NCBI GenBank assembly: GCA_029582155.1
Contig: CM055894.1
Span: 31,835,707-31,899,706, forward strand
Length of the DNA: 64,000 nucleotides
Reading direction: 5' to 3'
From: Panopea generosa
Taxonomy: Eukaryota > Mollusca > Bivalvia > Adapedonta > Hiatellidae
A program made the translations under genes and the position numbers. Below are positions 34,476-47,262 of this stretch, in pieces. Position 1 is the stretch's first letter. Each line of letters begins with the position of its first letter. A model generated the notes under the pieces. It had not been told where the DNA came from. It searched no databases and saw nothing but the letters and a program-made list of their open reading frames with translations.

Positions 34476-35003
34476 CACAAAGAAGGATAAACAAGTAACT
34501 AGAAATAGAGACATGTTTTTTTTAGTATTTTTAGATTATGATGTTGTATATTTGCTGTAGTAATCTAGAGTGTCAAAAGACAAAGACGAATACCAGGGAT
34601 AGAGACATTTTTTTGTATTTCTAATTTTAACTACAATGTGAAAAATTATTTAGCATAAATGTTTTTTCTAGGATACCAAAGACATATAACAAGTAACCTC
34701 AGTTACCAAAGGTATATAGCGGGATACAAATGGACTTACTTGTGCAGAGGTGCTACTTTTGTGTCAAATCTATTGTTGTTTAGGGAATTAATTGCCACCA
34801 TTTATTTTTAATGTGTTTCATTAATTATATATATCAGTGTAAGTCTTTTTGAGTGGTATACAGTAGTACTTATTTTTTTCAAATTCGGTTGAATCAGTGA
34901 CATAAACCAGTAACTGCTTGAATAATTCACTTTTTGAAATATATCACCAAAACGATTTTATGTATATGGGATGCTGTTTTTCTATTTAACCATATCAATA
35001 AGA

Positions 35004-35110
35004 GATATCACTTATTTGAATAGAGGATATCACTTATTCATATTCAAATAAGTGATATCACTTGTACGTATAAATGATATCACATATTCGATTAAGTAAT
35101 ATCACTTATT
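35004..35110. repeat. Cluster of GATATCACTTA palindromic motifs
   Basis: GATATCACTTATT occurs at 35026-35038 and inverted at 35047-35059, an exact 13-bp stem with an 8-base loop. Further copies of GATATCAC or its variants are at 35004, 35076 and 35097. Confidence 0.75.
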
Positions 35111-35639
35111 ATGATTGAATAACCGGTAGTAAAACAACAACACATAGATGTACATATTTGGGTGCAGTCCTTAAAGAATTATTTGGTAAAGTAATTTGTA
35201 CAGAATGTTTTAAACAGCACTTACATTCATAGTATAGTGTCTAGGTTGTGACTGTTTACAACAAATGGTGACCACTGACACAGGTTTAACTATATTGTCA
35301 GTGACTTAATGTATATGTCTCAGGTATTGTAAACAAACAGAACTTGTGGTATTTCTCTGTTAGCTTCCTCTCTTCTGTTTTACTTACTTTCATTACTACA
35401 TGATTGTAACATTTTGAGACTGGTTTTGAGTCCAACCTGGTTGTCTATATGTATTCAGGTAATAGTTCTAGTTGCCACATTCTATTAGCATCATATAGCT
35501 TTAAGCCAATACGTATTGCATTGTCTTATATATATAATTATTACCTGTGTTAATTGGCTATGGGCACTCATGTGTACAGTCTTGGTAAAGAAAGGTCGGC
35601 ATTGTATTTACACCATCTATTACACTTTTTTTTTTAAAA

Positions 35640-35760
35640 TTTGACCAATATAATGGAGTTTTTAGTTTGTACAACTTCGTAAGGGTGTTAAGATCCCCAC
35701 CAGGACTTGAACCTGGAGCTCTTTTCAAACAGAAAAGTGTGCTAGCTTACACTATAGAGA
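35640..35760 (-). mobile_element. tRNA-like SINE head fragment
   Basis: On the minus strand GAGCTCCAGGTTCAAGTCCT is a clear B box with a paired T-arm, followed by GGTGGGGATC. The 5' half is worn. It matches none of the other families in the window. Confidence 0.45.
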
Positions 35761-36228
35761 TGTACCCCAACACCACAAACCAAGTGTACATTATTTTAAC
35801 TGAATATGTAATAACTAAGACCACCCTTGAAAAAAACTTTGTTTGCCACTTCCAAACCATACCAGATAGGAGGTGGGTAGGTAGGTAGGGGATTTTTTTA
35901 ATTTGCAACCAATCTGAAAATCCTTTTAAACGATATGGGCAAAGAAAGGACAAGCAAAGACCTAGAATATATTGAATGAACAACAATATTTTTTTATTCA
36001 GACAGTAGGGGAAAAACAGTTGCCATCTCCAGACGCATTGTTAACCCTTATAATTCTTCCTTTCTTTCTTACTTACACTGCAACACCCTAACCCGAACAT
36101 AATGTGTAGACATAAAGTGGACATGTTTACAAGTATTTTACAGGCACTTTACTTTCTTTACTGGAGTATCGAGTTTGATAAATTCAATAATAAATGAGCA
36201 CGAATATAGGAATCGTTTTATCACATAA

Positions 36229-36264
<36 letters not shown>

Positions 36265-36270
<6 letters not shown>

Positions 36271-36825
36271 TGGAGATAATTATTTGTGAATAACCAAGAC
36301 ATAAATGTACAGACCAGACTACGGCGAGTGCGCCTAGCTACAATGCAAACCATAGATACAATATCAAGGTCTCTGCCAAACCAATAAATTTGGTGTCGAC
36401 CATGACTTATATACTATGGAATTACATGCAACACATCTGGACAGGGTGGACAAATTTACATACATGAAGTGATAGTTTTATATGAGTAGGATCCAGTTAA
36501 GGATTCATGACTACTCACATGCTATATAAAGGACAGATTTATAAACCCGTCGGATCATATAGATACAGTGAATTCATATATATTTAATTTCATAAAGGGA
36601 GATAATTAAATTCACAACAACGGAATTTACGATTTTTGGGATCTTTTCAGATGCTCATTCACAATGCGTGATATATATATGGAGATAATTATTTGTGAAT
36701 AACCAAAACATAAATGTACAGACCAGACTACGGCGAGTGCGCCTAGCTACAATGCAAACCGTAGATACAATATCAAGGCCTCTGCCAAACCAATAAATTT
36801 GGTGTCGACCATGACTTATATATAT
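36265..36825 (+). repeat. Pair of 150-bp direct repeats
   Basis: TGGAGATAATTATTTGTGAA ... GACCAGACTACGGCGAGTGC ... AATTTGGTGTCGACCATGAC occurs at about 36265-36415 and 36674-36825 with only a few differences. (TA)n tracts flank both. About 260 bp of unrelated sequence lies between. Confidence 0.9.
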
Positions 36826-37143
36826 GGGAGAGATAATAAATTAATTATTAAAAATTAATTAATACACCCAAACAATACTGAATTCTTTAAACTTATTTAA
36901 AAAAAAAAGAACGCTTTTGAAATATATATTATTTCTTCTTCAGGGGATGAAAATAAAAATATAAATGATGATAATGTTAAGATGTCAAACGATTACGATG
37001 ATAAAAACCTTAAGACGCGCATAAACTTCACAAAAATCTAAAGCAAATTGTGAAATTTATAAGAAAAATACCGTGTTTTCAGTGAAATACGCCGGTAAAA
37101 TTCAAACTGTGCTGAGTAAAATGTGAAGTGCAAAGTTGTTATT

Positions 37144-37755
37144 ATATATATTTTTTTTAGTTTAAACATTTTATTGCCATAAATATACAATTGGGTCGGG
37201 TCACAAGTTCTTACAACGTTAGTTACGACCCTTCCATAAATACAATGTTACATAAATTAATGCATGGCTAAAATGTTGTTAGAAAGTTATACTTTTATAA
37301 ACAAATACAATGCTTAAGCGAAAACAAACATATTCTCTGAATAGTATACAATATACATGTAAACAATGGGAAGAATAAGTAAAGTGCGAAATGCTTAGTA
37401 CATTGATCAAGCAGAGGATAAACAGTAATTTGAAAAGATAGTAGTGGAAGGATAGAAGAGCAGATATATACATGTACATGTCAACCAAACATCATTGCTC
37501 TGTAATTTAACATTAATCATTAGGCGGTATATGTGGTCGAAAGCGTCCACTCTCTTTAATAAACTTATGAACGCATCTAATTAAATGTTCATTATGTTCT
37601 TGCTTTAATTCGGTGTTTCCATACAAGATAATGTTTATATTAAGCGGGTGAAAGTTCCTTATAGATTGAAAAAGTTGGACTCTTTGAGTTGTGAATCTAC
37701 TGCATTTAAAGAAATAGTGAGTTGCATTTTCAGTCTTAATTCCAAACCGAGTCTG
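37144..37755 (-). mobile_element. LINE 3' end: reverse transcriptase C-terminus and 3' UTR
   Basis: The minus-strand frame ending at stop 37513-37515 reads FGIKTENATHYFFKCSRFTTQR, typical of the Cys/His segment after the RT domain of LINEs. It is followed by an untranslated tail ending GGCAATAAAATG then A-rich sequence. Everything upstream is lost at a (TA)n tract (37757-37818). Confidence 0.8.

Positions 37756-37756
<1 letters not shown>

Positions 37757-37818
<62 letters not shown>
37757..37818 (+). repeat. (TA)n microsatellite
   Basis: About 30 TA units at the broken 5' border of the LINE fragment. Other (TA)n tracts lie at 36236-36264 and 39669-39689. Confidence 0.97.
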
Positions 37819-37822
<4 letters not shown>

Positions 37823-38792
37823 TCTTCTGAGTATCTACTATAAGGAACGAATTACTTCGGCAATTTATGTACGAGAGCCGAGTTACACGGAAAATACCGA
37901 GCGATGAATCGGAAGTGATATTAAACTGGGTTAATATAAAAAATATGTCGTGGGTTTATTACATCGTAAATTATTTGATAAATAATGTTATCTTGGTGTT
38001 ATTTGTTTTCACGCACGTAAGGATTACTATTGCCATGTGTGATAAATACAAATCAAACTATGATACAGCCCTATAAATCATTTAAATATATCCAAATTGA
38101 AACAATCTGAATAATATTTAGTTTAAAATAATTATGTTAGTCTCTCACCTGCTTTGCCGTTTACGACATACAACTAGCAAAATAGCTTTTCTGTCTATGA
38201 CACCATTTTTCACGCATTTCAAAAACAACTGGTTTGCGGGAGTACAGCCGTATCGCATCTATTCTGTAGTGAATGTATGATAGAAAGAAAATACTAATTG
38301 TGTAGGAAAACGTATTTTTAAAGAAAATTTAGAATGTAAGGATTGATTTAAGTCACATTTTTCGAATCACAAGAATCTGTAAATTGTTTACCTTTTATAA
38401 TTTGGGTAGGGCTTGGACATGAAATAGAAAAATAGTAAAAAGTGTACGTAAATTAAATGTGACTATGTCTAACTCTTTAGCAATAAATTACATAAGGGGC
38501 ATAAGAAAAATAATTTCTTCAGAAATACAGCAATAAAATAGTTTTACTCATTTAAATAAATTGGAACCTAACTGGGCATTAGAACGCCTGACTATAAGTA
38601 AGGAATGAACACCTGTTAACAGAGTTAAATTTGATTCTGAGACATGATTATGTGTGCGCTTTTGTAAGTTTGGTCTCATCACAGAGCTAGCGTTTGTGGC
38701 GAAAGCATTCGCGTTGGTGACGACCCCGGTGGGAGTAACTATATCCCAATATTTCTTGAATATATGTTTGTGCGGATGTAAAGACATTAAGG

Positions 38793-39083
38793 TGTTGTTT
38801 TTTTATTGATTGAATATTTAGCGTAATTTTTATGCCATCGAGGGCTAACAGACGATCAGTTAACCTAACCACTGTTTCCTGGGATTAACCAGTATTCGAG
38901 CACACCCCATCTCCGCTAGTAACTGATACCTTTCCCAATTGAATCAGTGGTGAGAGACGAATGGTAATGAGACACAATGTCGTATATCAATCATCACGGA
39001 GACTATTGCCGGGCAGGGATTCGAACTCACGACCCTGGATTGATAGTCAGACGCGTAACCGACTGAGCTAATCGGGCCCGGCG
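38793..39083 (-). mobile_element. SINE, family A, 13-bp target duplication
   Basis: A near-consensus copy on the minus strand: CCGGGCCCGATTAGCTCAGT through GATGGCATAAAAATTACGCT to AATATTCAATCAAT. AAAGACATTAAGG is repeated exactly at 38780-38792 and 39084-39096. Confidence 0.93.
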
Positions 39084-39687
39084 AAAGACATTAAGGATAA
39101 AGAGCTACATTCACTTAACGTTTAACGCAATATAGTCTCTGTTTTTATGATAACAATATTGTAAAGATATAAACATCCTTCTATAGGTTAAGGAACGTTT
39201 ATTGTTTTGTCAATTCCTTATCCAACAAGTTTGCGAAGAAGTATTTTTTATCGAAAACCCGCTGGCAGGGTTACTTGTTTTTAACGTTCAAATATGATTT
39301 TAATATTTCACCGATTCATTCGGTTATATATTTGTAAATAGTTTTAAATAAACTTTTAATAATATTTTATATGTAATCGTCATCATCTCATTCATTAACA
39401 TATGCGCGCACAAAATGACATATTGATGTATCGACGTGCCGTAAAACACCATTCATTAATTCATTCATTCTCGTTATTGTCAGTGTATGTGAAAACAGAG
39501 GCGTTATATATATAGAGGCGTTATATATGCCGATGCCTGGGTAACAAATGTACACAGAGATAAGAGGCTGCAGGTATCTGTCTAAACGGATGACACATTC
39601 GGCATTTTCCAATTCTTGAAAACATAACTGCTCCTGAACAACCAACATATTTTTGTGATCGGGGTATCTTTATATATATATATATAT

Positions 39688-39960
39688 ATCTAAAAGGACC
39701 CCATTGGAAATAAGTTGTAAAACTTTATGGGTTATCCTGTGAAATATATATGTTTTCAAAATTATTATTGTGTAACAAGATAAAATATTAATCTGTGATA
39801 TCTGATATATATTATATTAGAAAATCAACTAGTTTAATATATTATTAAAAATACATGTTATTGATTCTGTATTATTGTATGTTAATGTGTTTGATGTATC
39901 TCTGTATTTATGACATATATATTATCACAAATAAATAAAAAAAAAAAAATAAATAAAATA
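39688..39960 (+). mobile_element. LINE 3' UTR with A-rich tail
   Basis: AAGGACCCCATTGGAAATAA then CTTTATGGGTTATCCTGTGA is a 3' UTR form I associate with LINEs of several animals. It ends in ATAAATAAAAAAAAAAAAAT. No coding part is left. A possible CR1-like tail (TTCTGTTCTGTTCTG) lies at 40150-40165. Confidence 0.6.
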
Positions 39961-40169
39961 GAAAGGGTTTGATTGTGGATGGTAGACTTATCTTTTACTT
40001 ATTTTAGCCGAGTTTTGAAGTAAGAAATTATAAAAAAAATATTCAAATATTGATTAAGAACAATGTATATTATTGTAACCATCACATTGCATGCATTGAA
40101 AATGTTTGTATATGACGATGAGATACGTTGCTCAAGTCTAAAAAATAAAAATTCTGTTCTGTTCTGTTT

Positions 40170-41775
40170 AAATATCGATAAGAAATGTCCGCCATCAATG
40201 CATAACTTGCCTATTTATCTTCTACATAAATTCTATTTATACGATGTGTTATTCAAATATTTTTGCTAAAACGAGTAAACTATCTTTTTTGATAAAAAAA
40301 ATTAGATATTTCGTTATAATTCTAACATTTCCGTTTTTAACACATTGTAACTTCTTTAGACAAAAAAAAAAAATTAGTAATTGATAATTAGAAATAGTCA
40401 AAAATTGTACTAAAATGTACTAACATTATCAAATTCAGACAGGTGCAAGAGAGTTATTAGAGAAATATTAAAGGTACCCACCTGAAATTTCAGCCGTGTA
40501 TGTTCAATTCATATCAGCTTGTCAGTCATAGTAATTAAATCACTTATGTGCAATATTTTCGAATTTCAAGACTATATAGGGGGCTACGCAACTTATGAGG
40601 GAGATAGGCCAGGAATTCAGAAAATGTGTTGCTAACAAACGTATTCAAAAATATACAGTTTAGTGCATAGTTAAAAATGTGGAAAGTACAGGGTCTTCAT
40701 TGCGGTATCCCAGATATACGCTAGCATTACTTGCAAATGTGTTGGTAAAGGAAAACAATTAGAACTCATTCTGTAAAATGAATGAATGAATTTTATTAAG
40801 TGGTTATTATCTGTCAGTATTATATATAAACCTTAGCACTAAATCAAAGATATGAATTTTACGTACATGTATTTCCTCGGATAAACTCAATAATTAGACA
40901 GTCGCCGCATTGTTTATTTAACACATGGTTTAAAGGGTATGATGACTTGCGACGTGAAGGTGATATTAAAGTAGACAAGGATACTGGCGGTCTCGAATTA
41001 GTGTTAATTGTCCATAAATATCAAGTGCACGTATGTCTAACAATAGAGAAAACATTCTGAGAAACTCTAATGAAATCGGGTAGCTCTCATCAGTATATTG
41101 ATATACATACACACACATACACATTCTTGTTTGTTTATTGTTGTGTTCATATTGTTGTATTGGCTCGTAGGGCCTCTGCAAGAGAACAATACAAGATAAT
41201 TTTTAGCTTACCTTATTAAAAGTTGGGTTATGTACTGCTAACCAATTAGTTCGTAGATAAGGGAACGTCTGTATCGGTATGTTGTTGACTTGATGGTCAT
41301 ATCGCTTATCGCAACGTCTCGGGCTCGATTTTGATTGGCTGGCTGAAACTTGTTTACATGAGGGTGTCCATATATATATAAACTAGCACAACCTTTTACC
41401 CCCTCCTTATTTGAAAATACTCATGTAAGAATCGTTTATAAATTTAGCAAAAGAAACTGAAAAAATGTGTGTTGATATAATTAATAAATTGTTTGCCTCT
41501 TTATAAATTTAAGACTTTTATTTGAAGCCAAGGCAAAAAGTTATATAATTACCATATAAACAGACTAAAAACTGAACCCCGTTATCAAAAGAAAAAAACT
41601 CCGGAGTAGCAGTAACATTATATATTTTTCTTAACTAGACCAAGCATTAAACTTAAGTGTTAAGATAATGTTTTACTAAACTCGATATGAAAAATGAGCA
41701 GCAGCAACATGCCAGTACACTGGATTTGAAAACTTGAAAGTAACAGTAACACAACTAACTAAAAAACTAAATATA
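40170..41775. other. No gene seen
   Basis: AT-rich. ATGAATGAATTTTATTAAG at 40788 could be the end of a minus-strand LINE, but no coding part is recognisable. Confidence 0.4.
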
Positions 41776-41779
41776 AACA

Positions 41780-41930
41780 AGTCAGCTATATAAAAGCCGT
41801 GCAATGAAATTAAAGATAATTCAGCTATATAATAGCCGTGCATTGAAATTAAAAATAAATTAGCTATACAAAAGCCATCAAATGAATTATAAACAAATCA
41901 GCTATGCAACAGCCATGCGCTTAGCCACTA
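41780..41930 (+). repeat. 39-bp tandem repeat, four copies
   Basis: TCAGCTATATAAAAGCCGTG then CAATGAAATTAAA recurs at 41782, 41821, 41860 and 41898. Confidence 0.9.
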
Positions 41931-43239
41931 AGGGTGTTGTTTATACAATCTATTTAACGACTGCACGAATGGAGTGACACATGAAAAGAAACATTGAAAT
42001 ATATAATTGTGCAACAGCACCGATACAGCTATGGAGATCTGGCAGCCTTAGAGTAAACAGTTATAACTAATTCCAGAAAGTAATAGTGACAATTTATATA
42101 CGAACATTGACAACAGAAACAGCTACTTCAGCGACCTTTGCAATGCATATCCAGGTTAGGGTGAGTCAAATACCACTAGCACAGTATATCAATAATATAA
42201 CACTAGCATGGTATCGTATAGATCCATTACAGTAAAACCAGTGATCAGTTACATAATTATAAAATCAATATTAACATTGTTCGGAACATTATTGTTATTG
42301 TTATCAAATCGTGAAATATCGGGTATTTCCGTATCCTCTGAATAATACACCTCGTGTATAGCTCTAGAATATACCAACGCTATTCGCCTGGGTTACAAGT
42401 CTGTGTTCATTCGCGTGAACTTAACAAATTATGTATCCGTTATTAAGTTAAATATATGGCGTTATTAAATTGACATTTTTATTTATACACTCGACATGGG
42501 TCATGTTTATAGGGAAATTTAAAATATCAGTCTTGATTAACCAACGTTTATATTTTCAACGTACATGTATATAAAGTGGCATAAGGGGGCCGCCATTTTA
42601 TTCTATCATGTGAATTAATGTAGTTCAAAAATGGCGCCTTATTTTGTCAGAGGTCTATTGCGTAGCATAAAGGCCGAGGTGATCAGATTGATTGTTATCA
42701 TTACTGTTTTGGTATCGTGAAGACTATTCCATGGACGTTGTCATGTTAATGATCTCTGAAATGTTTCTAAAAGCTACATAAAGCACTAAGCTACACAACG
42801 CCGAAATACACTTACAAAGTTGGTTCCAACACCTGTATATATTAAATAGAAGAGTAATTTAAATTGAACCTATCTTTTTGTTTGAATATTTAAAACACTG
42901 TTATTAAGTTCTGCTCATACTAACGCAAATGGTGCGATTCCAAATTTGCTCAGTTACTATCAAACCCGAAAAATCAAGCCTAAATTGCAAAATGATGCAT
43001 TATTAAATTTGTATCCGAATAACAAAACGTACAAGCTGATCATTCAGAAACAAACCCAATTTTTATCCGGTTATCTGATAAGGCATACAAGTCAAAGTCT
43101 TTATTAAACCAAAAAACTCAGAAACAAACCCAATTTTTACCCGCAGTTATTGAAATATGCATGTCAAGTCTTTCAGGAGACAGCTATTAACCAATGAATG
43201 TGTGAAACTTAACACATATTTTCTATATAACTGTTACCA

Positions 43240-44095
43240 ATTTAACCCATATACCTTAGCTGCATTCTCCATGCATCTCTTTAGCAACTCATTAGTAGAT
43301 ATGCCAAATATCTCAGCTGCCCTCTCAGCTGTATATTACACATTCCATGGGTACTTCAATGGAAAGTGTTTTATACTCAATGTTAGATAAGGGGCATCTG
43401 TCTCCAAAATGTCTCTGTTTTGATTTTGAAGTAACAGAAGAGCTCCGACAGTCCTTTCACTAACAAATGAAGCTTTGGAAAGACCAAAACTAGCAATGTT
43501 GAAGCATTGTGCTCCACTGCCGATATTCCTCATCATCTCCCACAATGACGATGAATTAATTATCATGTTAGTCATCTCAATTTCTTGCAAAAGAATAAGG
43601 ACTTCTCGAACTTCATCATCACTACCGTTATCCCTTACATGCAGTATCAGTGTTTTTTTTCTAACCTGTTTGCCAACAAGAAGACTTTTCGCAGGAACCA
43701 GCGTTGGCCCTCGATTTTCTCCATCCGACAAGTTGTTCTGTTATGTGAGTGGTGAAGTCCAGGCACACTTCACCAATTCCTACGAACTGCGGGAAGCGTT
43801 GGATTACATCTTCCAACCTAGGAGATAGACTTTCCTCTTGACATTGCTGTAAATAAATTGAGGACGAACCCCAAGGAAATCCTAATGATTGGATTTTCTA
43901 TCAAGTGATCCCCAATGAATTTCAACTTATTTGGATAAACATAATTTGCGATAGCGAAGAGTAAATTCACTGGCATTGACACAGATGATTCAATTTGCTG
44001 TATAGATAGACTAGTAGACTTGCAGAGCTCGCTCATCAAGACGAAAGTGAGAATCAAAAGCCAACAGTATAGCCGCTCCACTGACCAGTCCATGC
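43240..44095 (-). pseudogene. Broken TatD-like metal-dependent deoxyribonuclease
   Basis: Three stretches of the minus strand together follow the TatD order. An N-terminal LLAFDSHFRLDE corresponds to the DSHxHLD metal site (second His is Arg). RFPQFVGIGEVCLDFTTHIT resembles the GEIGLD...EQ block. The C-terminal part has the ILETDAPYLTL signature, then PWN and, further on, AERAAEIFGIS..EL..NAAKVYG. No introns are seen and the reading frame is broken about three times, so it cannot make a full enzyme. TatD proteins are TIM-barrel nucleases; molluscs carry many TATDN2-like copies (from memory). The closest relative is unknown. Confidence 0.7.
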
Positions 44096-44391
44096 GTGCT
44101 GTGGAATTTGGACAATTGAGTGGAACATCCCTCAGATATCATACAACCCACACATGCAGTCGTTATGTCCATATACCAAGGTATAAGTGATCTCAAAGAA
44201 TGTCGCCTTATGTTGCTTCCCTTTTTTCACATACTATGCACCTATCTGCCATCCTATTGAAAAAAAATGGTAAGCACAAATATCACATTATAATGAGCGA
44301 TTAATTGATGATTGATTTAAGCATATAATTTAGATTAAAATACCTCAATTGACAATGTAACCAAAAGACACACACCAACAGCACGTCTCGG

Positions 44392-44823
44392 CAAAACGTA
44401 CTTGCTGATAATAAAAATGTGTCGCTCAATGCAGTTAAAACGTACAAGCTGATCTACATTGCAACGACGCTTCATATTACATGTAATTGTAAAAACAATT
44501 TCTTACAAATGTAGACACACAATAATAGCTCTCTCGATAAAACGTACAAGCTGAAATAGACTGCCACCACTGTATATCTTTAAATTTAATCAAATCGCAC
44601 AATGCAGACAAAACGAAAAAGCTGATTTCATTGCAACGACGCTCTCTATTACATTAATATATTTTTACTGAAGTAGATATACAGTAATGGCAAGTCTTGA
44701 CAAAACGTACAAGCTGATGTAGACTACCACCACTGTATGTCTTTAAGTAATTAAAAATTAAAAGATAATCACAAATCTGCTTAAGTCAGTCTTGAGCAGT
44801 CCCGACAAAACGTACAAGCTGAT
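44392..44823 (+). repeat. Composite tandem repeat with shared 17-bp core
   Basis: AAAACGTACAAGCTGAT or a close variant occurs at 44393, 44437, 44539, 44610, 44702 and 44807. Copies alternate between two contexts, one continuing to CATTGCAACGACGC (44437, 44610) and one to AGACTACCACCACTGT (44539, 44702), so the true unit is an A-B dimer of about 165-175 bp. A lone core is at 43024-43040, on the far side of the TatD relic. Confidence 0.8.
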
Positions 44824-45281
44824 CCAGATTACTCAAAACTATACCATTCAATAAAATAATTAATCATAATGGACATATAATGCTGCCCCAGACAATCAAT
44901 ATGTATCTATACAGTAACCTTCAGTGCTTCAGAGAAGCACTATTTTGGGTATTTAAGCACCGAAAGCATTGTAATTCCAATCAAGTGGTAAAATAAGCAT
45001 TGGTTATTTTCAATTTCAGTGTTGATTAGTTTGTTTTAAATGGCAATTTAATAAAAATGTTCTCTTTTACTCTTTACATTTTGAAAATAAGCATTGCATG
45101 CCAACTCAAGTTTCAAAATACTCATCAGACGAAAAGCCTATCTGTAACAATGAGTAATATTAAAATATAAAATTTACAGATATCAGACAGCCTTTTTAAT
45201 TGACCGACCCGAAACTAAACTACTTTCTACTGTCTATTAGCCTGGGTTTACTGGTAACAACAGCGTAGCAATAAAGTATAT

Positions 45282-46340
45282 CTACTCATTATCCCCCTGT
45301 TTTACTAGGTGTAGTGTTTGTCTAGCGGCTATATGGGTGTCATTCATATCAAATCGAAACCTCAGTTCGTTAGAAACTTGTTCATATTCAGTCGGACCCC
45401 CATAAAGAATTTCATTTTGGGAGTGGGCGCGACCTTCTTTGCTGTCGAGCTTTGGGCGACGAGTCTCTAGATTTATCAGACGACTTCCTACCTGCACGAC
45501 TTCTGTCTATTCGTTTCCCACCACTAAACTTGAAACTACCTCGAGGTTTCCCTAAATCTTTCGATTGACTCAGTGGAGAATCCAAATTAAGCAATACCTC
45601 TTCTAATTTAATTGTAGACTTTTTTGGAGCGTAGACCCCATTTGTTGGCAACATTCCAGATTTTGTCATTTTTGTCAGGAAATTCATACTTTTATCCTTA
45701 ACAGGTGCTGGTTGGTGGTCGCTATCTTGGTATTGTTCATAATTTTCCATACTCTGGAAAACATGATCCCCATCCGTTACACCTTCAATCATTTGACCTT
45801 TTATTTTATCAAGGTGTCCCATCTCTACTTTTTCAATCTCGTACGTAAGTCGAGTATCGAGGAAGTAGTTTCTGTAACTGTTTCCCCCATAACACTAACA
45901 GCGTTGTCAATAGCATCCACCTTACTTTCCATTGACCTTCTTAAGGTAAATAACTCATACACGTTATTCTCTGTAACCTTCAGCTAACTCTCTATTTAAC
46001 CTCGATTGCTGTCATTGTGTCTCCTAATCTAGACACACCTTTCATTCATTTCCCTCATCATGTACATTAGTTCCTCAACCTGGGATATTCCCTGGTAGTC
46101 ACAGGGAAGTTATAAAGAGATGAGACCCTATATCTCATACTCTTCCCATTTCTCCTTACCGACCTTGGTACTGGTCAAATCCATGAGTGTCAGTGGTTGC
46201 CGTCTTCCTGTTCTTACTTCTTCTCTCAAAGTTATTATTGACTCAAAAGTGACTGGACCCACACCCGGCAGAGTTTGTAAAACCTCTGCCGAGCACAAAT
46301 ACACAGTAATACAGGACATTTTGAGAAAGAAAATTGTCAA
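45282..46340 (-). pseudogene. Worn reading region: helix-hairpin-helix, coiled coil, basic tail
   Basis: From the right, the minus strand shows a ComEA-like helix-hairpin-helix (LQTLPGVGPVTFESIITLRE), then Glu/Arg-rich coiled-coil-like sequence, then a Ser/Arg/Lys-rich tail (for example SGGKRIDRSRAGRKSSDKSR). The region is broken several times. I do not recognise a host gene. The HHH-plus-basic-tail layout recalls nucleic-acid-binding first proteins of mobile elements, which is inference only. Confidence 0.45.
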
Positions 46341-46604
46341 AATTATATCTAAACAAATTAAATTTTAACCAAAACGGAAGTGTAATCTCCCGCAAAATTA
46401 GACGGTGTCGAGGTAAATTATTACACAGGAACTAGAAATAGTGCTTTGAAAAACATACAATATTTTGAACGAGAAACACTTTCAGCCAAAACATATTACA
46501 CAATGGATATAAACAATATATTTACAGTCAATAATGACAATGAAAACTACAACATGTTATAAATACAAGCTTGAAATTATGTTTCACAAATGCGAAACTG
46601 GTCA

Positions 46605-46705
46605 AGCGTACAACGTCAGCATAAAAACAGCTTTATAAAAAATACAACAGTATATATTCACCTGTCGTTCAACGTCAGCATAACAAAACAGCTTTAATTT
46701 ATAAG
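46605..46705 (+). repeat. Short direct repeat pair
   Basis: AACGTCAGCATAA..AACAGCTTTA occurs at about 46610-46635 and 46672-46697. Confidence 0.7.
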
Positions 46706-47262
46706 TAATACAATACTTGTACAAATATCTAACTGTGTTGTTATAAAGGCCAGTTTTTAAGCCAAGCAATAGTATTGTTTCACCTTTCTAATGATATTCC
46801 TTGATGAAACCACGTACTCATGTCTGAAAGATGTCCGCTCGGAATTAATTACTGAAGTAACTATATCAAATTTCTAAATCATCTGTGTTGCAGGTGTTTT
46901 GTTTAATATGCTTGTTATGTTTAACAAGCATGTATCGTATATCCGTCTCTCGAAAAGAAGTAGATTAAATTCTTGCGTGTCTCTTTAAAAGACAGCAGCT
47001 AGACGAGATAAAAATTCCAATACACACTGACCCAAAATGAAAACTTTCACTTTATATGTTAAAACATTTATTTAGTTAACATACACGCTCGGAAACGTGT
47101 TATACATAGCTGACAGGCTTTAATTGCGGTTATTCGTTATGCATTTTTCTTAATTCATGCGTCCGAGGACAAAAAACGTATTCCATAGTTTGCACGTTGC
47201 GATGTCTGATTTACCCAGTAAATTATACAGAAACATAAATATAGCCATAACGCTTTTTTTAA

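Noticed and set aside
44392-44823. CRISPR-like array (short core with irregular spacers)
   Set aside because: The 'spacers' themselves repeat (A-B-A-B), spacing is irregular, and the DNA is clearly animal. It is a composite tandem repeat.
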